A stretch of 27,095 nucleotides of DNA, taken from NCBI GenBank assembly GCA_003427395.1, contig BFEA01000374.1:156116-183210 (forward strand), written 5' to 3'. This DNA comes from Chara braunii (lineage: Eukaryota > Streptophyta > Charophyceae > Charales > Characeae). Below the pieces are notes generated by a model. The model was not told where the DNA came from. It did not search any database and saw only the letters and a list, made by a program, of their open reading frames with translations. Of the stretch, positions 8,708-18,577 are shown piece after piece (the first letter of the stretch is position 1; the number at the start of each line of letters is the position of its first letter). The position numbers and the translations under genes were made by a program.

Positions 8708-10870
8708 ATGTCTACCACCATTCGTCTACTACCTACGGACGGGGCTACAACTGAGAAGATCGTCACAGCGCCCTCCGTCTCTCAGGCACCCACGTACCCG
8801 ACGGTCTAGGGTCAGAACCCTGTGGACCCCATGGAACTTCGCGCTGTTCTTGCATCCCTCCTTGCACCTTTGCAAGCGCGGCTCGAGGCGCTTGCACCCT
8901 TGGAGGGGCAAGTCAATGCGCTCGCCCGTGAAGTTCACCGCCTCAAGGGTTCTCCTCATCGCTCTCCCAACCACTCTCAGACTCCATCCCCTACCTGCTC
9001 ACAGTCTGCCTCTCCACGACTCCAGACATGGAGACGTGGTGGTTCGTCCTCCTCCGCAGGTCAGGCCCAACACTCCCCCTCCGCGGTGGTGAGTGTTGTC
9101 ACCGCTCAAACCATACCATCTGTTGCGGCACACACGTCGGCCCCTGCCGCCCCTGCAGTCCCTACCGCTTGGGCCACTACCGTCGGTGCTGCTGCCCAGG
9201 TACCAGTATCTGGCCAAACAATTTTATCTACTCGTCCCGGTATGGCTTACCAGCTTCCTGCTTCGGTTCCGGCACTACGGACCGGAGTCCTCCCTCCTCC
9301 CATCATCTCCTCACTCCCACCTCAGGGTTCCCTACAACTCGTTACTCCTCCTCCCGCTAGGGTACCCTCCCCGCCTCCTCCACCTCCGGCCTCGCGCACC
9401 CAGCGAGTGGCTACCTTACAGGCAACCATCGCGCCGCTCCAGGCGGAGATTCTCACCTTGAGACAGCCTCACCCTTCACAGGCTGCTCACCCTTCTTTTT
9501 CTTATACCGCACCTCCCACATCTGTTTTGCAGGCTCGTTTCCCTCGACCTGCTCCTCCCCCTCTACCCACCTACCTCGCCACTCCATCCCAACTAGCTGT
9601 AGTTGTGGCCTCCACCTCTGCTGGACCTTCCACCAGCAGCCCCGACCAACAGCCTGCCACCACTTCCACCCCTGCACCGGCCCCAACATTTGCCTCCGAA
9701 GTGCAGACCCATCACCCTCTCTTCCCCCGCCGTTAGCACAGTGGTCCCACCCTTGTGCGTCTGTCGGATATACCCGACTACGATGGTACACTTCGTGTGT
9801 CACATTGGCTGCCACACGTGCGTTGACTCTGACAAACACTAGTCGGGAGTTGTGGTGCTCTAAACCCATCGTACTCGAGGCAGCACGTTCTCCGCATGGA
9901 AGAACTACTATACCTATCATACTCGCTTGGGTGAGGCTCCCACTCTCGCGGACTTCACCGCGTTTCTTAATGACCGCTATGACACACTAACGACGCGATC
10001 GACGCCCTAGATCGGGTCACACAGACGCACCGGTGCGGGTCCTCCGCACCAGCGGACCTAGAGCGTCACATCCGGGTGTTTCGGGACGCCCGCCTCATTC
10101 GCGATGAGGCACTCCTACCTGAGGTCCTTTTGACCAACAGGTTCGTCATCAGTCTTCCGGCCGATTACCACATCGAGCTTTGGCGACAGAGTTTCGCCGC
10201 CTCAGAGCAGGCCTACGAGGCTGCTCGACAGTACCAGAAGATGCGGAGTCGCTTCTTCGACGCCCCATCTTCTTCGTGATCCACCGTCGTCACCACCCAG
10301 TCAAGCGGTGCTACTCGCGGTCGATCCTCCTTCGCCGACCATTTTCATCGACCAGCTCGACCTAGAGCGCCATTCTCTCAGTGCTACAGTTCCCTCGAGT
10401 ATGGCGAGGACGCCTCAGCCGAGCTCGACCCTACCTTTGGGGATGCCCCCGAGGACATCGAGCTTCGGGACGTCATCCAATACCACTGGGATGATGACAC
10501 AGGCCCAGTGGCTGAGCGCTTGCAGATGGCCATGTACGCCATGGGTCATGCGCGTAGTCGGGTTGCTCAGGCTGGCGCCCGCACATTTGAAGTCCCTCGG
10601 ATAGACCTCCCGTAGGGTTTCGTCCCTCCTCGTGGAGCTCTATCCCCTGAGGAGCACGCCGCCCTCGAGACCCGTCGCGGTTGTTTTCGTTGCCGTCAGG
10701 ATGGACACACCTCCTCACGGTGTCTATACCATGATGCCCTTGATCGGCACTATGCCGACAGTTCTCGTCAGCGCCGATCTCAGTCCCCCCTCGGCCCCGC
10801 CCGGCCAGTCCCATCCAGCTAGCCGCGGTGTATTGTACCACTGAGGCCTCGCACGTAGCCGACTTCCCGA
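8708..10870 (+). pseudogene. gag: gag of element B, broken
   Basis: The likely start is ATG 8708 (MSTTIRLLPTDG), with an in-frame TAG at 8807; the frame then runs 8822-9736. It has a short coiled coil (residues about 1-45, LLAPLQARLEALAPLEGQV), a long Pro/Ser/Thr/Ala-rich segment, a second heptad-like piece (VATLQATIAPLQAEILTL) and more Pro-rich sequence. Capsid-like pieces follow in changing frames: DIPDYDG near 9765, FTAFLNDRYDT near 9955, and 10076-10279 with LPADYHIELW and AARQYQKM. The nucleic-acid-binding knuckle is intact, CFRCRQDGHTSSRC at 10682-10723, matching CX2CX4HX4C. At least one stop and several frameshifts rule out expression. Boundaries between gag and protease are uncertain. 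Confidence 0.8.
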
Positions 10871-11079
10871 CCACCGAGTTGCGATTTGCCCCTTTGGCTA
10901 CCCCACCAGATGATCCTTAGGATACGACAGATGCAGTTCCCTCTGCCCTGCCGTCTGTTGAGGTACTGTCTGTCGCACCGCAGACCGCCGCATCTAGTCC
11001 TTCCCCTCTGAGACTTTCGACGCGTCGCGCCATTCGCACAACTCCTTTTAGCGCTCAACTGGCGACTCACGATGACGTT

Positions 11080-11740
11080 GTGTCATCTCTCCTGGACTTC
11101 AGCATTCTTCACGTTCGTCAGGAGCGACTCACGAGACACGTAAACGTCATGCGTCGTCTTCTTGCTCTGCGCTTTGACCCTGATCGCACCCTCCTCATCA
11201 TTCCTATCAGCTTGGGGACATCTATGAGGGTGTACCGCACTTTATGCGACTCTGGCTCGCAGGGAGACTTCGTTCACCATCGCGTGGTTGAGGAAGCTCA
11301 TCTAGCTAGCTCCGGGTCTCTCTCTCCTATCTATCTCCATTACCCTCGAAGATAACAAGACGCAGCGGTTCTTCGATCAGATGGTCCCCGACCTCCACTT
11401 TTCCCTCGCCCTCCAGCCACCGGATAGTACCCAGGCGCCTCGGCGCTACTATTCCACCACATACTTCGACATGTTGGAGACTGGGTAAAACTTTATCCTT
11501 GGCGCTCCCTGGTCTCACCGGTTCCGTGGCACGGAGGCCGAATGGGCGACCGAGACACTCGTTCTCAAAACGAAGTGTGGTTAGACCCATCGAGTTCCCT
11601 TCATTGGAACCACGGGTGATACCCCTGCCGACCTACCTCCCCAAGATCCTCGTTCCTCTAGGTCCCACCTCAACATCACCTTCACTTCTCCTCGTCAGTT
11701 TGCTCATTTCATACGACAGGAGGACGTCACGTTCTACTCA
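11080..11740 (+). pseudogene. Protease region of element B
   Basis: The open frame 11080-11355 contains the aspartic protease active site LCDSGSQGDFV, with D-S-G-S encoded at 11248-11259, preceded by an upstream strand (TLLIIPISLG). Unlike A and C this is the canonical motif. The frame shifts after 11340, and the rest of the protease and the linker to RT (GAPWSHRF near 11505) are scattered over other frames with stops near 11486 and 11581. Confidence 0.75.
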
Positions 11741-12761
11741 GTGAACGTCATGGATCTTCTTCGCTATGATCCACTCCGTCTCGAGGTTGAGCTCATCTCA
11801 TTGGAGCCTGATCACCTTGACCCTTCCTCCATCTTCACGGCTCCCATCTCTACATCCTGCCCTCAGCCTGCGGATACCCCCTCGACATCCCATGTCCCTA
11901 CGTCGTTCACTGTTGAGTCCATACATACGTCTCGTGTCGACGCAGACATTGAGGAACTCACGCGGTTCACAACCGACTTAGCATCCGTCGTTCGCAATTT
12001 GATTCGAGAGTACCGCGACGTTTTCCCCTGGTGTTTCTCATACAGCGGGATCTGTCCGATGTGTCGTGTTGAGCATTCTATTCAGCTCGTGCCTGACTAT
12101 TGCGTCCAACATCTGGCACCCTACCGACTCTCGATTCCAGAGGCGACGGAACTCAAGCGTCAGCTTGAGGAGCTCCTTCGACTGGGTTTCATTAAACCTA
12201 GTAACTCCGCTTGGGGTGCACCCGTCCTCTTTATTCGCAAAGCGGACGAAACTCTTCCCCTCTGCATTGACTACCACGGCCTTAACCATTACACGGTTAA
12301 GAACAACTATCCCATGCCTCGTGCGGATGAGCTGTTTGACAGTCTGGCAGACAACCGCACAAAGATCGATCTTCGTAGCGGTTACCACCAGATCCGCGTT
12401 GCCATAGAGGACCAGCCGAAGACCGCCTTTCGATCACACGCTTCGTCCACAACGAGTTCACGGTGATGCCATTCAGCCTCACCAACGGACCCGGCACCTT
12501 CCAGACGGCGATGAACGACATCTTCAGGGACATCCTTGAAGAATATGTTATCGTATACCAAGACGAGATCCTGGTCTACAATCGTACCTTAGAAGACCAT
12601 TTCGGACACCTCCGCGATGTCCTACAATGCTTATGCAAGCAAGACTTTTATGCCAAGCTCAGTAAGTGCCACTTTGCCAAGCGCAAAGTGGACTTCCCAT
12701 GACACCATTCGTCTAACCAGGGTCTCCACATGGACAAAGCAAAGATCACTGCTATTGCGGA
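11741..12761 (+). pseudogene. Reverse transcriptase of element B
   Basis: The frame 11741-12466 holds the linker and the start of [50 protein letters not shown] and the first catalytic Asp in [11 protein letters not shown] (about 12364-12396). A frameshift near 12430-12460 moves to 12463-12702, with MPFSLTNGPGTFQTAMNDIF (the usual PFGL is PFSL) and the active site, which reads YQDE at 12556-12567 instead of YLDD. The second catalytic Asp is thus Glu. After another shift near 12695 the frame continues with GLHMDKAKITAIAE until it meets an inverted segment at about 12762. This RT would not be active. Confidence 0.88.
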
Positions 12762-12868
12762 GAGTGGAGGTAAGGACGTAGGAATAGCTAGCGTATCCGT
12801 GGATAAAATTACTAGAGTAACTAGTGAGGCCTAGGAAACTGCGAAGCTCTCCGGAAGAACCCGCCATG
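12762..12868 (-). other. In-place inverted segment of the RT-RNase H connection of element B
   Basis: The plus strand here is not coding-like, but the minus strand encodes GSSGELRSFLGLTSYSSNF followed by IHGYASYSYVLTS, a classic Ty3/gypsy RT-RNase H connection (compare RSFLGMCGYYRNFVKNYST in A). Forward-strand coding flanks it on both sides: DKAKITAIAE before, and TPLCEDVFRALKK after. The piece belongs exactly here but points backwards, so about 107 bp have been inverted. The ends are approximate. The minus-strand reading frame that covers it is not a separate gene. Confidence 0.85.
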
Positions 12869-13498
12869 GTTTTTGACACCCCTCTGCGAGGACGTCTTTC
12901 GCGCCCTCAAGAAGATGATGACTTGTGCGCCGGTTTTTCGCTTCCCCGATTTTGACCGTCCTTCATTGTCACTACTGATGCGTCAGATTTTGCAGTAGGA
13001 GCTATACTTTCTCATATGTTTCCCTCTCCTCTTGATTCACCTTATCCCCATGTGCCTCCTTCCCCCCCCCCTCCTGCTGACATTGCTTCTCGACTGACGC
13101 CTATCCTNCCACCACTTCCCTCCACTGACAGTCCTCCCGTTACTTACTCCCCGACCATCGCGGAGGATGGGATTGTCGAGGCTCGTGCTGGGGATTGGCC
13201 GATCGCTTTCTACTCCCGTCAGCTACTGCCTGCCGAGATAAATTACATTGCAGATGAACGCGAGGTTCTCACAGTAGTTTATGCTGCCTGTCATTGGCGT
13301 CATTATCTGCACGGGGCGCCCTTCACGGTGCACACGGACAACTAAGTTGTCCAGACTTTCCTCACGAAGCCCAAACTTTCCCCTCGACAGTTACGCTGGT
13401 GGCCTGATTCATATGAGTTCAATTTCACCACTCAACCCATCAAGGGTGAAGCGAAGCACGTCGCCGATGCCTTGTCCCGCCATCCTGATCACAATTAG
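12869..13498 (+). pseudogene. RNase H of element B with proline-rich insertion
   Basis: The forward frame starts TPLCEDVFRALKKMMTCAPV. A one-base slip near 12960 leads into the frame carrying the first catalytic Asp (TTDASDF, GAT 12977-12979). After ILSH, about 59 residues of Pro/Ser-rich sequence (13016-13192) intervene before the normal RNase H strand DWPIAFYSRQLLPAEINY. Then follow the Glu block DEREVLTVVYAA, the Asp block FTVHTDN ending at a TAA (13343), and ADALSRHPDHN ending at a TAG (13496). All four acidic residues are readable. One undetermined base (N, 13108) lies in the insertion. Confidence 0.82.
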
Positions 13499-14790
13499 GA
13501 ACCCATCCATCTTGCTGCCATGTTCATCACCACCGTTGATCAATCGGTGATCGACGCATATCGCACTCAGTACCACCACTGCTCGGATTATCACGTCATC
13601 CACGCGAGACTGAGGAGTGGCGAGACCGTTCCTTCATACTCCCTCGGAGAGAACAGTCTCGTGTACTGGCATGGAAGATCTGGTCAGCTAGAACCACGTA
13701 TCTGCGTTCTCTCCAGCGAACAGCTCCACGTCCAGGCCGTTGCAGAGTTCCATGACCAGGCAGTTGCCGGTCATATGGGCTTCCACAAGACATTGGATCG
13801 TGTTTTCCACCTATACATCGGTCGAAGTCTAAGGACTTCGTCAAAGCCTACATCCAGGAGTGTCCTACCTGCCAGGAGGTGAACAATGCGAACCACCTTC
13901 CGTATGGGTTACTTCAGCCCCGACCCATACCTGAAGGCCGATGGATTTCGTTGGTCCCCTTCTTCTACCCACTGAGCGCGGTCATGATGTTATTTTGGTA
14001 GTCGTCAATCGATTCACGAAGCGTGCACGATTTGTCCCGTGCCACTATCGCATTGGCGCTCGTGAGGTCGGCGACATCGTCTTCGACCGAGTCATGAGAG
14101 ATCACGGATTACCTTAGAGCATCGTCTCCAACCGTGACCCATGCTTTACCAGCTCATTCTGGCGACGCCTACACGAGGTGTACGGATCCCAACTCCGCTT
14201 CTCATCCTCTTACCACCCTCAGACGGATGGTCAGACTGAGGTCACCAATAAAACTCTCGATAATATCCTCCGAAAGTTTATTAGAGGTGACCAACAGTGG
14301 GGCTTACACCTAGCCCACGTGGAGATTGCGTACAACCACGCCATTTCCCCAGCCACGGGGATGTCGCCATTCTATTGCGACCTCGGCTACCAACCTCACG
14401 TACCCGCGGACTTCCTACGATCGTCACATTTGCGCCCAGACACTCGTTATCCTGCGCTTGACGATTGGATCGCCCACACGGCGGCGATTATGAAGCACCC
14501 ACACGAGAGCTTAGCCGACTCGCAGACTCACATGGCCCCGCGAGCGAACCGATCATGACTGGATCATCCATTCAAAGTCGGTGACGATGTGCTCGTCGAC
14601 GCACGCCACTTGCAGCTCGAAGCGGATACACTTCACAAGTTCAGGTGTCGCTTCTTCGGTCCATGCCGCATCCTTCAGGTTGTCGGTTCTAATATTGCCG
14701 CTAGTCCGGTCAACTTCTGTGTGAAGCGACCTGATTACCTTCGATAGGCTCGCGTACACGATGTTTACCACGTCTCCTTGTTGTGTCTTT
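13499..14790 (+). pseudogene. Integrase of element B
   Basis: The frame 13520-13882 starts after the RNase H and includes the zinc-binding histidines (FHDQAVAGHMGFHKTLDRVF). A frameshift near 13830 separates them from the cysteines (ECPTCQEV, about 13857-13880). Sequence is missing just before the core, which resumes with MDFVGPL at 13941 (first Asp GAT 13944). The second catalytic Asp is Asn: the block reads SNRDPCFTS with AAC at 14130-14132, right after a TAG at 14115. The catalytic Glu survives in HPQTDGQTE (GAG 14238-14240), in the open frame 14178-14558. A GPY/F-like block RFFGPCRIL lies near 14650 in a shifted frame, and a TAG interrupts the tail near 14745. Confidence 0.86.
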
Positions 14791-15177
14791 ATCACAGATG
14801 GACGCCCTTATGAATGCCCTCCACCAATCATGGTGGACAGTCATGGGGAGTTAGTCGTTTTCGACATCATATCTCGTCAAGTTACCGACAATACCCTTCC
14901 ACGAATCGAGTACCTTGTGCGTTGGAAGGGCTATCCTGATGAGGAGGCTACTTGGGAGCCCCTTGAGCACTTGGAGTGCGCCCGGATGTTGGTGCGTGCA
15001 TATGATCGTGCTCATCGTGCTGAAACATATGCTCCTACTTAGTCGACTGACCCTCTTCCTCCTCCTCCGGCTGAGGAGATTGCTGAGAACGAGCCCGCTC
15101 CCTCTGAGGCCGTTCTTGAGCAGCAGGCGGACGCGTCCGCACGTCCACAACGTACTCGTCGACGTCTCAACGACTGA
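14791..15177 (+). pseudogene. Chromodomain tail of element B integrase
   Basis: The frame 14761-15042 contains a textbook chromodomain, [20 protein letters not shown] (near 14905), followed by a helix with [13 protein letters not shown]. The aromatic positions Y, W and W typical of methyl-lysine binding are present. Chromoviruses use this domain to aim integration at heterochromatin. An in-frame TAG at 15040 cuts off a low-complexity tail (PPPPAEEIAENEP, ending RRLND) that runs to TGA 15175. The domain itself is well preserved. Confidence 0.88.
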
Positions 15178-16450
15178 CACTATGATCACCTATCTTCTTC
15201 CTTCTGACTCACACCTCCAGGTACTCCATCATCAACTTTTTCAGGATGTCAGCGTTTTGCGGCTCTGCTTCAACATCGACTCAACTCTTGCTTTATCGAT
15301 GTCATCGACCACTTCGACGACTTCAGCTACCTTTTAGACTTCAACTACCTTATCGGCTTCAGCTACTTTGGACGTGATTCCCTCACGCCACCACCCTACC
15401 CTGTATATTCCCTTGCATATGTCACATGATGGTTCTCACTTAGTTGGGTCTCTCTGAGTTGTTGTCTCCCTTGGTATCGCATAGGCATTGGGACCGTAGC
15501 GTTATCTTGGCTTCCCTGCTCCCAAATCTAGCTCCCTCCCCCAGTCCGTGAGTTGTGTGCATGTTTCCCTCACCCACCGCATCACTCATCACCCTAATGC
15601 CGGCCATTGCATGCCTTCAATTAAGCATATGTCCACCCTATTCCATACTCCCCTTTCATGGTCGACCTTGTAAGTTGTCACCCTTTCGTCGAGCATTACT
15701 CGCCTTGATGGTCTATCTGTTAGGGTCATTGGTTTTGCTTCGCTACCACTCCCGCACCTTGAGCCTGATGACCTATCCCACCTTCGTGTGTGGCTGCCCT
15801 TAGGAGTTTCGATTCTTAGGTTGCATTCACCCCCTCTGAGACCATCCCACTCTTAGTGGTTCAGCGACATGACAGTACTTGTGACATATTGCTCTTTTTC
15901 CTCTCAGCACTGAGGCAATTGCCTCCACGACTTTAGGATTGTATCATGCTACATGTCGTTTTCTGTTGTTAGTTAGGATGGGTATACCAAACATTTGCTT
16001 TTCATTTGACATTATGTAGCTTAGGCTGCATCTCATGCACTCCGCATGGAGCTTGCTCCGCATCCTAGATTTCTAGCCTTTCTTTATTGCAGAGTTCCGC
16101 TGCTTTTGCAGATAGCGTGTTTATGGCTCTTGGGATCCAGTATAGGTTTGAGTATCGTGCAGCGTGCCTCTATCTGCCCTGGCCTACAGCCAGGGCCTAT
16201 TGCGCTATTTGCCTGCTCGGCCTGTGGGACCAGGCCGTGGCCTAACCCCACCGGCCTTGTGCTGTTTCAGTCCAGTCCAGTCCTGCTCGGTACCATTGTC
16301 CGTACCAAGCCAGTCGAGTCCAGTCCAGTCAGTCTGCTGGGGGTATACCCCAACTGCAGTTTGTTTTGTCCTCATTCTTCATTCTACACATCTCGAGTAC
16401 ATGCGTGTTGAGTCCGCGTCGGAGTTGCGCTGTCCCTTCCAGCTTCATTT
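15178..16450 (+). other. Gene-free T/C-rich stretch, probably 3' non-coding DNA or LTR remnant of B
   Basis: About 1.3 kb follow the chromodomain tail without a recognisable protein, tRNA-type primer site or polypurine tract. The plus strand stays pyrimidine-rich, as in B. Short open frames near 15555-15803 and 16046-16411 look like chance. Features seen are a palindrome GGGGTATACCCC (16340-16351) and repeated CAGTC units near 16268-16332. A 3' LTR of B would be expected here but cannot be shown without its partner. Confidence 0.5.
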
Positions 16451-17068
16451 CCAACTCCTCCCCCTTCAACCCTTCGTCTTGATCCTGACGGAGCGCCATC
16501 CCGGTGGGTCAGTCACACCCAGGGTCCCAACAAGTCCCCAGTCCCAGGGCGGTCCAGTAGGGTAGGCCGTAGGGTCTAGGGGTCCGAAACGTCTTTGGTT
16601 GGTAGGTGTCGGTATCGAAGCGTCATAAGTCAATAGAAGTCTGTATGGAAGAGTCTTGAAAAGTCCAAAAGAGTACAGTCTGGTCCGACAGTCCCAAGTC
16701 CAATTTTGCAGCATGTCTCAGGAAAGTCCGGAAGCTACCAGACTGACAAAATGTTTGCAGCAGACAGGCTGCGGTACCGGTCTGAAGCAGGCCAAGCCAA
16801 GCGAAGCCAAAACCTATATTTAGCTGCTATAATGCAGCGGCTCATGACTTGTTTAGTTGCGAGATGCGGAAGCGTTGCTGCTGCTTGTGCACTTGGGCAC
16901 TGTGCGCCTGAAGAAGAAGAGGGCGCTTGTGCGATGCTCCATAGCTAGGCTAGAGGTAGAGCAGGAGGACGGCGGCCATAGCCGCCAAGGTGTATACTTA
17001 CTTGAGTGGGTGTATTCAGGGTGACGATCGAGGTTAGTGAGACAGAGAGAGAGAGTGAGGCAAAGCGA

Positions 17069-17071
<3 letters not shown>

Positions 17072-17156
<85 letters not shown>
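17072..17156 (+). repeat. (GA)n microsatellite, about 85 bp
   Basis: An uninterrupted GA dinucleotide run inside the presumed LTR of D, preceded by a shorter GA run at about 17041-17054. The length may not be reliable in an assembly. Long open frames across it in several phases are artefacts of the repeat. Confidence 0.97.
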
Positions 17157-17160
<4 letters not shown>

Positions 17161-17163
17161 AAT

Positions 17164-17233
17164 AAGCCATAGCTGTCACCCGATTGGGATCCGTTCGGGT
17201 GAAGCCATAGCTGCCACCCGATTGGGATCCGTT
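17164..17233 (+). repeat. Tandem 32-bp repeat, two copies
   Basis: 17164-17195 and 17202-17233 are the same 32-bp unit (AAGCCATAGCTG...GGGATCCGTT) with one substitution and a 6-base spacer. Short tandem units inside an LTR can be regulatory elements; that role is inference. Confidence 0.9.
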
Positions 17234-17409
17234 GTGTGTGTGTGTGCGACGGAGCCGCTGGAGACACATTCTTGCATGTTGATAATAATATTGGAGACGA
17301 CAGTCAAGTGTTGATTGTATATCGAGTTAGCTTCTCACGTGTGAACTCTCATGTGAATGTTCATTGACGCATGCGAGGTTGAGATTGACGAGTACTTGGC
17401 TCATTTCAG

Positions 17410-17424
17410 TGGTATCGAAGCTGG
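17410..17424 (+). other. Primer-binding site of element D (initiator-Met tRNA type)
   Basis: TGGTATCGAAGCTGG starts one base after the LTR terminal CA and is near-identical to the site of A at 690. It matches the complement of the plant initiator-Met tRNA 3' end with one or two mismatches. Confidence 0.82.
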
Positions 17425-18577
17425 TTCCCGTGGCATTCGCTCGAAGTTGAGACTCTCGCGAGGAAGAAGGCCGGCTGGCTAAAAAATAAATAAAAAAATT
17501 GGGGTTTGACTGGAAATTGAGGGCCGAAGAAGAAGGGGCACAGCAAGGAGCAAGAGGAGAGCTCACCTGCGAACGAGGAGCTTCATCAACGGGACGTTCA
17601 AGGAGTGAAGTGCTTTTTTGCCCTGGCCCTGTCGTTTATGCAATTTGAATTTTTTTTTGAATGGTACGTCCCCACGAATTTTCCTGAAGACCTCTGCTGC
17701 AAATCGATTGCTGCTGATGTCATCTTGTCATTCGAGTCAGCAGTGGCACTTGATATGCCTGTTGCTTGGCGAGTCAGAGACCGATCTCTCCTGGAGGAAA
17801 AACTTGTGGGGGAAGTGGTTAGGGTTACCGACCTACCTGGGGGCATACCCAGTGGGACCCTAATCCCGTGAGAGTGAAAGTTTCGTGTGTGATGTAGGTC
17901 GGTCTAGGGTAGCAACTCGGCAGCTTGAGGTATCCCCAGATCTAGTGGGGAGCACGGGCAATGAGCAGCGAGCGCTTGTAAAACAACTTGGCCATGCCCA
18001 ATGACCGGTACTGACCAGCGTGCAACCAAAGACTCGAATTGAGGAGTTGCAGAGGGTAGTAGGGTTCGCCAGCTGTATATTGCACGGGCAAAGTAGGGAT
18101 GAGACGTAAGGTCCACTAGTTGAGGACACCCGGGAGATCCCCCAAGGACCGGTATTGACCGACTGGCCATTCGCTGGTGGTAGTTATACCCGAAAACCGC
18201 TGCAATTAGTGAGGAACCAGTCTAAGTATTGAGAGCAATCCATATCGGTGGGCACGAGGTCCTGTTTGCATCATTAAATAATTATTGAGGTCTGTGTTGG
18301 CTAACCTTAAGCTGTCGGTTGCCCACCGATTGTTAGGAGAGCTGTAGTGACAGAAGTGGGAAGGGAATTAGTAGTCAGACCCTGATTTAGGTTAGGATTA
18401 GTATAAGTGTTGAGGTGTAGGTCTAAGTGGTGAGGAGGCGGAGTCAACTGGTGTCGACCCTCGCCATGGACGACTACCCGATGTTTGGCTTCTTGGCCCT
18501 ATCCGGGATACGGGGCCCCCTCCTCCGTTTCCTCTTTCCACTGGGATTCGCCTGGACCTTTGGCATGCATGTGGTGA
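17425..18577 (+). other. Leader of element D
   Basis: About 1.15 kb between primer site and gag with no convincing protein. It contains a perfect 11-bp inverted repeat, ATCGGTGGGCA (18244-18254) and TGCCCACCGAT (18320-18330), enclosing 65 bases that are AT-rich in their middle. The frames at 17605-17871 and 17860-18170 show no family resemblance. Confidence 0.55.
18244..18330 (+). repeat. Inverted repeat, 11-bp perfect arms, in the D leader
   Basis: Arms at 18244-18254 and 18320-18330 are exactly complementary. A folded RNA stem in the leader is possible; nothing else supports a function. Confidence 0.7.

Larger units (their letters stand above)
8598..15177 (+). mobile_element. Element B: chromodomain-bearing Ty3/gypsy element (chromovirus), 5' LTR absent here
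   Basis: Gag, protease, RT, RNase H, integrase and chromodomain follow in Ty3/gypsy order. The proteins differ clearly from A and C (DSGS protease, [18 protein letters not shown] integrase, a canonical chromodomain), and the sense strand is C/T-rich, so this is another lineage. It begins immediately at the end of the 3' LTR of A with no LTR or primer site of its own. Either A inserted into the leader of B, leaving B's LTR left of the window, or B was truncated. The right end beyond 15177 is not defined; I could not find a polypurine tract. All coding regions are interrupted. Confidence 0.9.
16451..17408 (+). repeat. LTR of element D (right end certain, left end uncertain)
   Basis: The right end CA at 17408 is set by the adjacent primer-binding site and by the 79-bp duplicate at 19968-20046. 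Upstream are a TATA candidate (TATATTTA, 16815-16822), a small palindrome GGCGGC-CATA-GCCGCC (about 16971-16986), a long GA microsatellite, a twofold 32-bp repeat and a short TG run. I could not find the left end because no full second copy is present. Confidence 0.6.

Noticed and set aside
12631-12879. Minus-strand reading frame with RT-like residues
   Set aside because: It is the read-out of the inverted segment of element B plus chance extension, not an antisense gene.
15471-15485. TTGGTATCGCATAGG, resembling a primer-binding site
   Set aside because: It matches the tRNA complement only over the first eight or so bases and no LTR-like end precedes it.
15555-16411. Short plus-strand frames (82 and 121 codons)
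   Set aside because: No family resemblance, no conserved motif and pyrimidine-rich low-information sequence; treated as non-coding.
17006-17314. Frames with long RERERER or SLSLSLS runs on both strands
   Set aside because: They are translations of the GA microsatellite.
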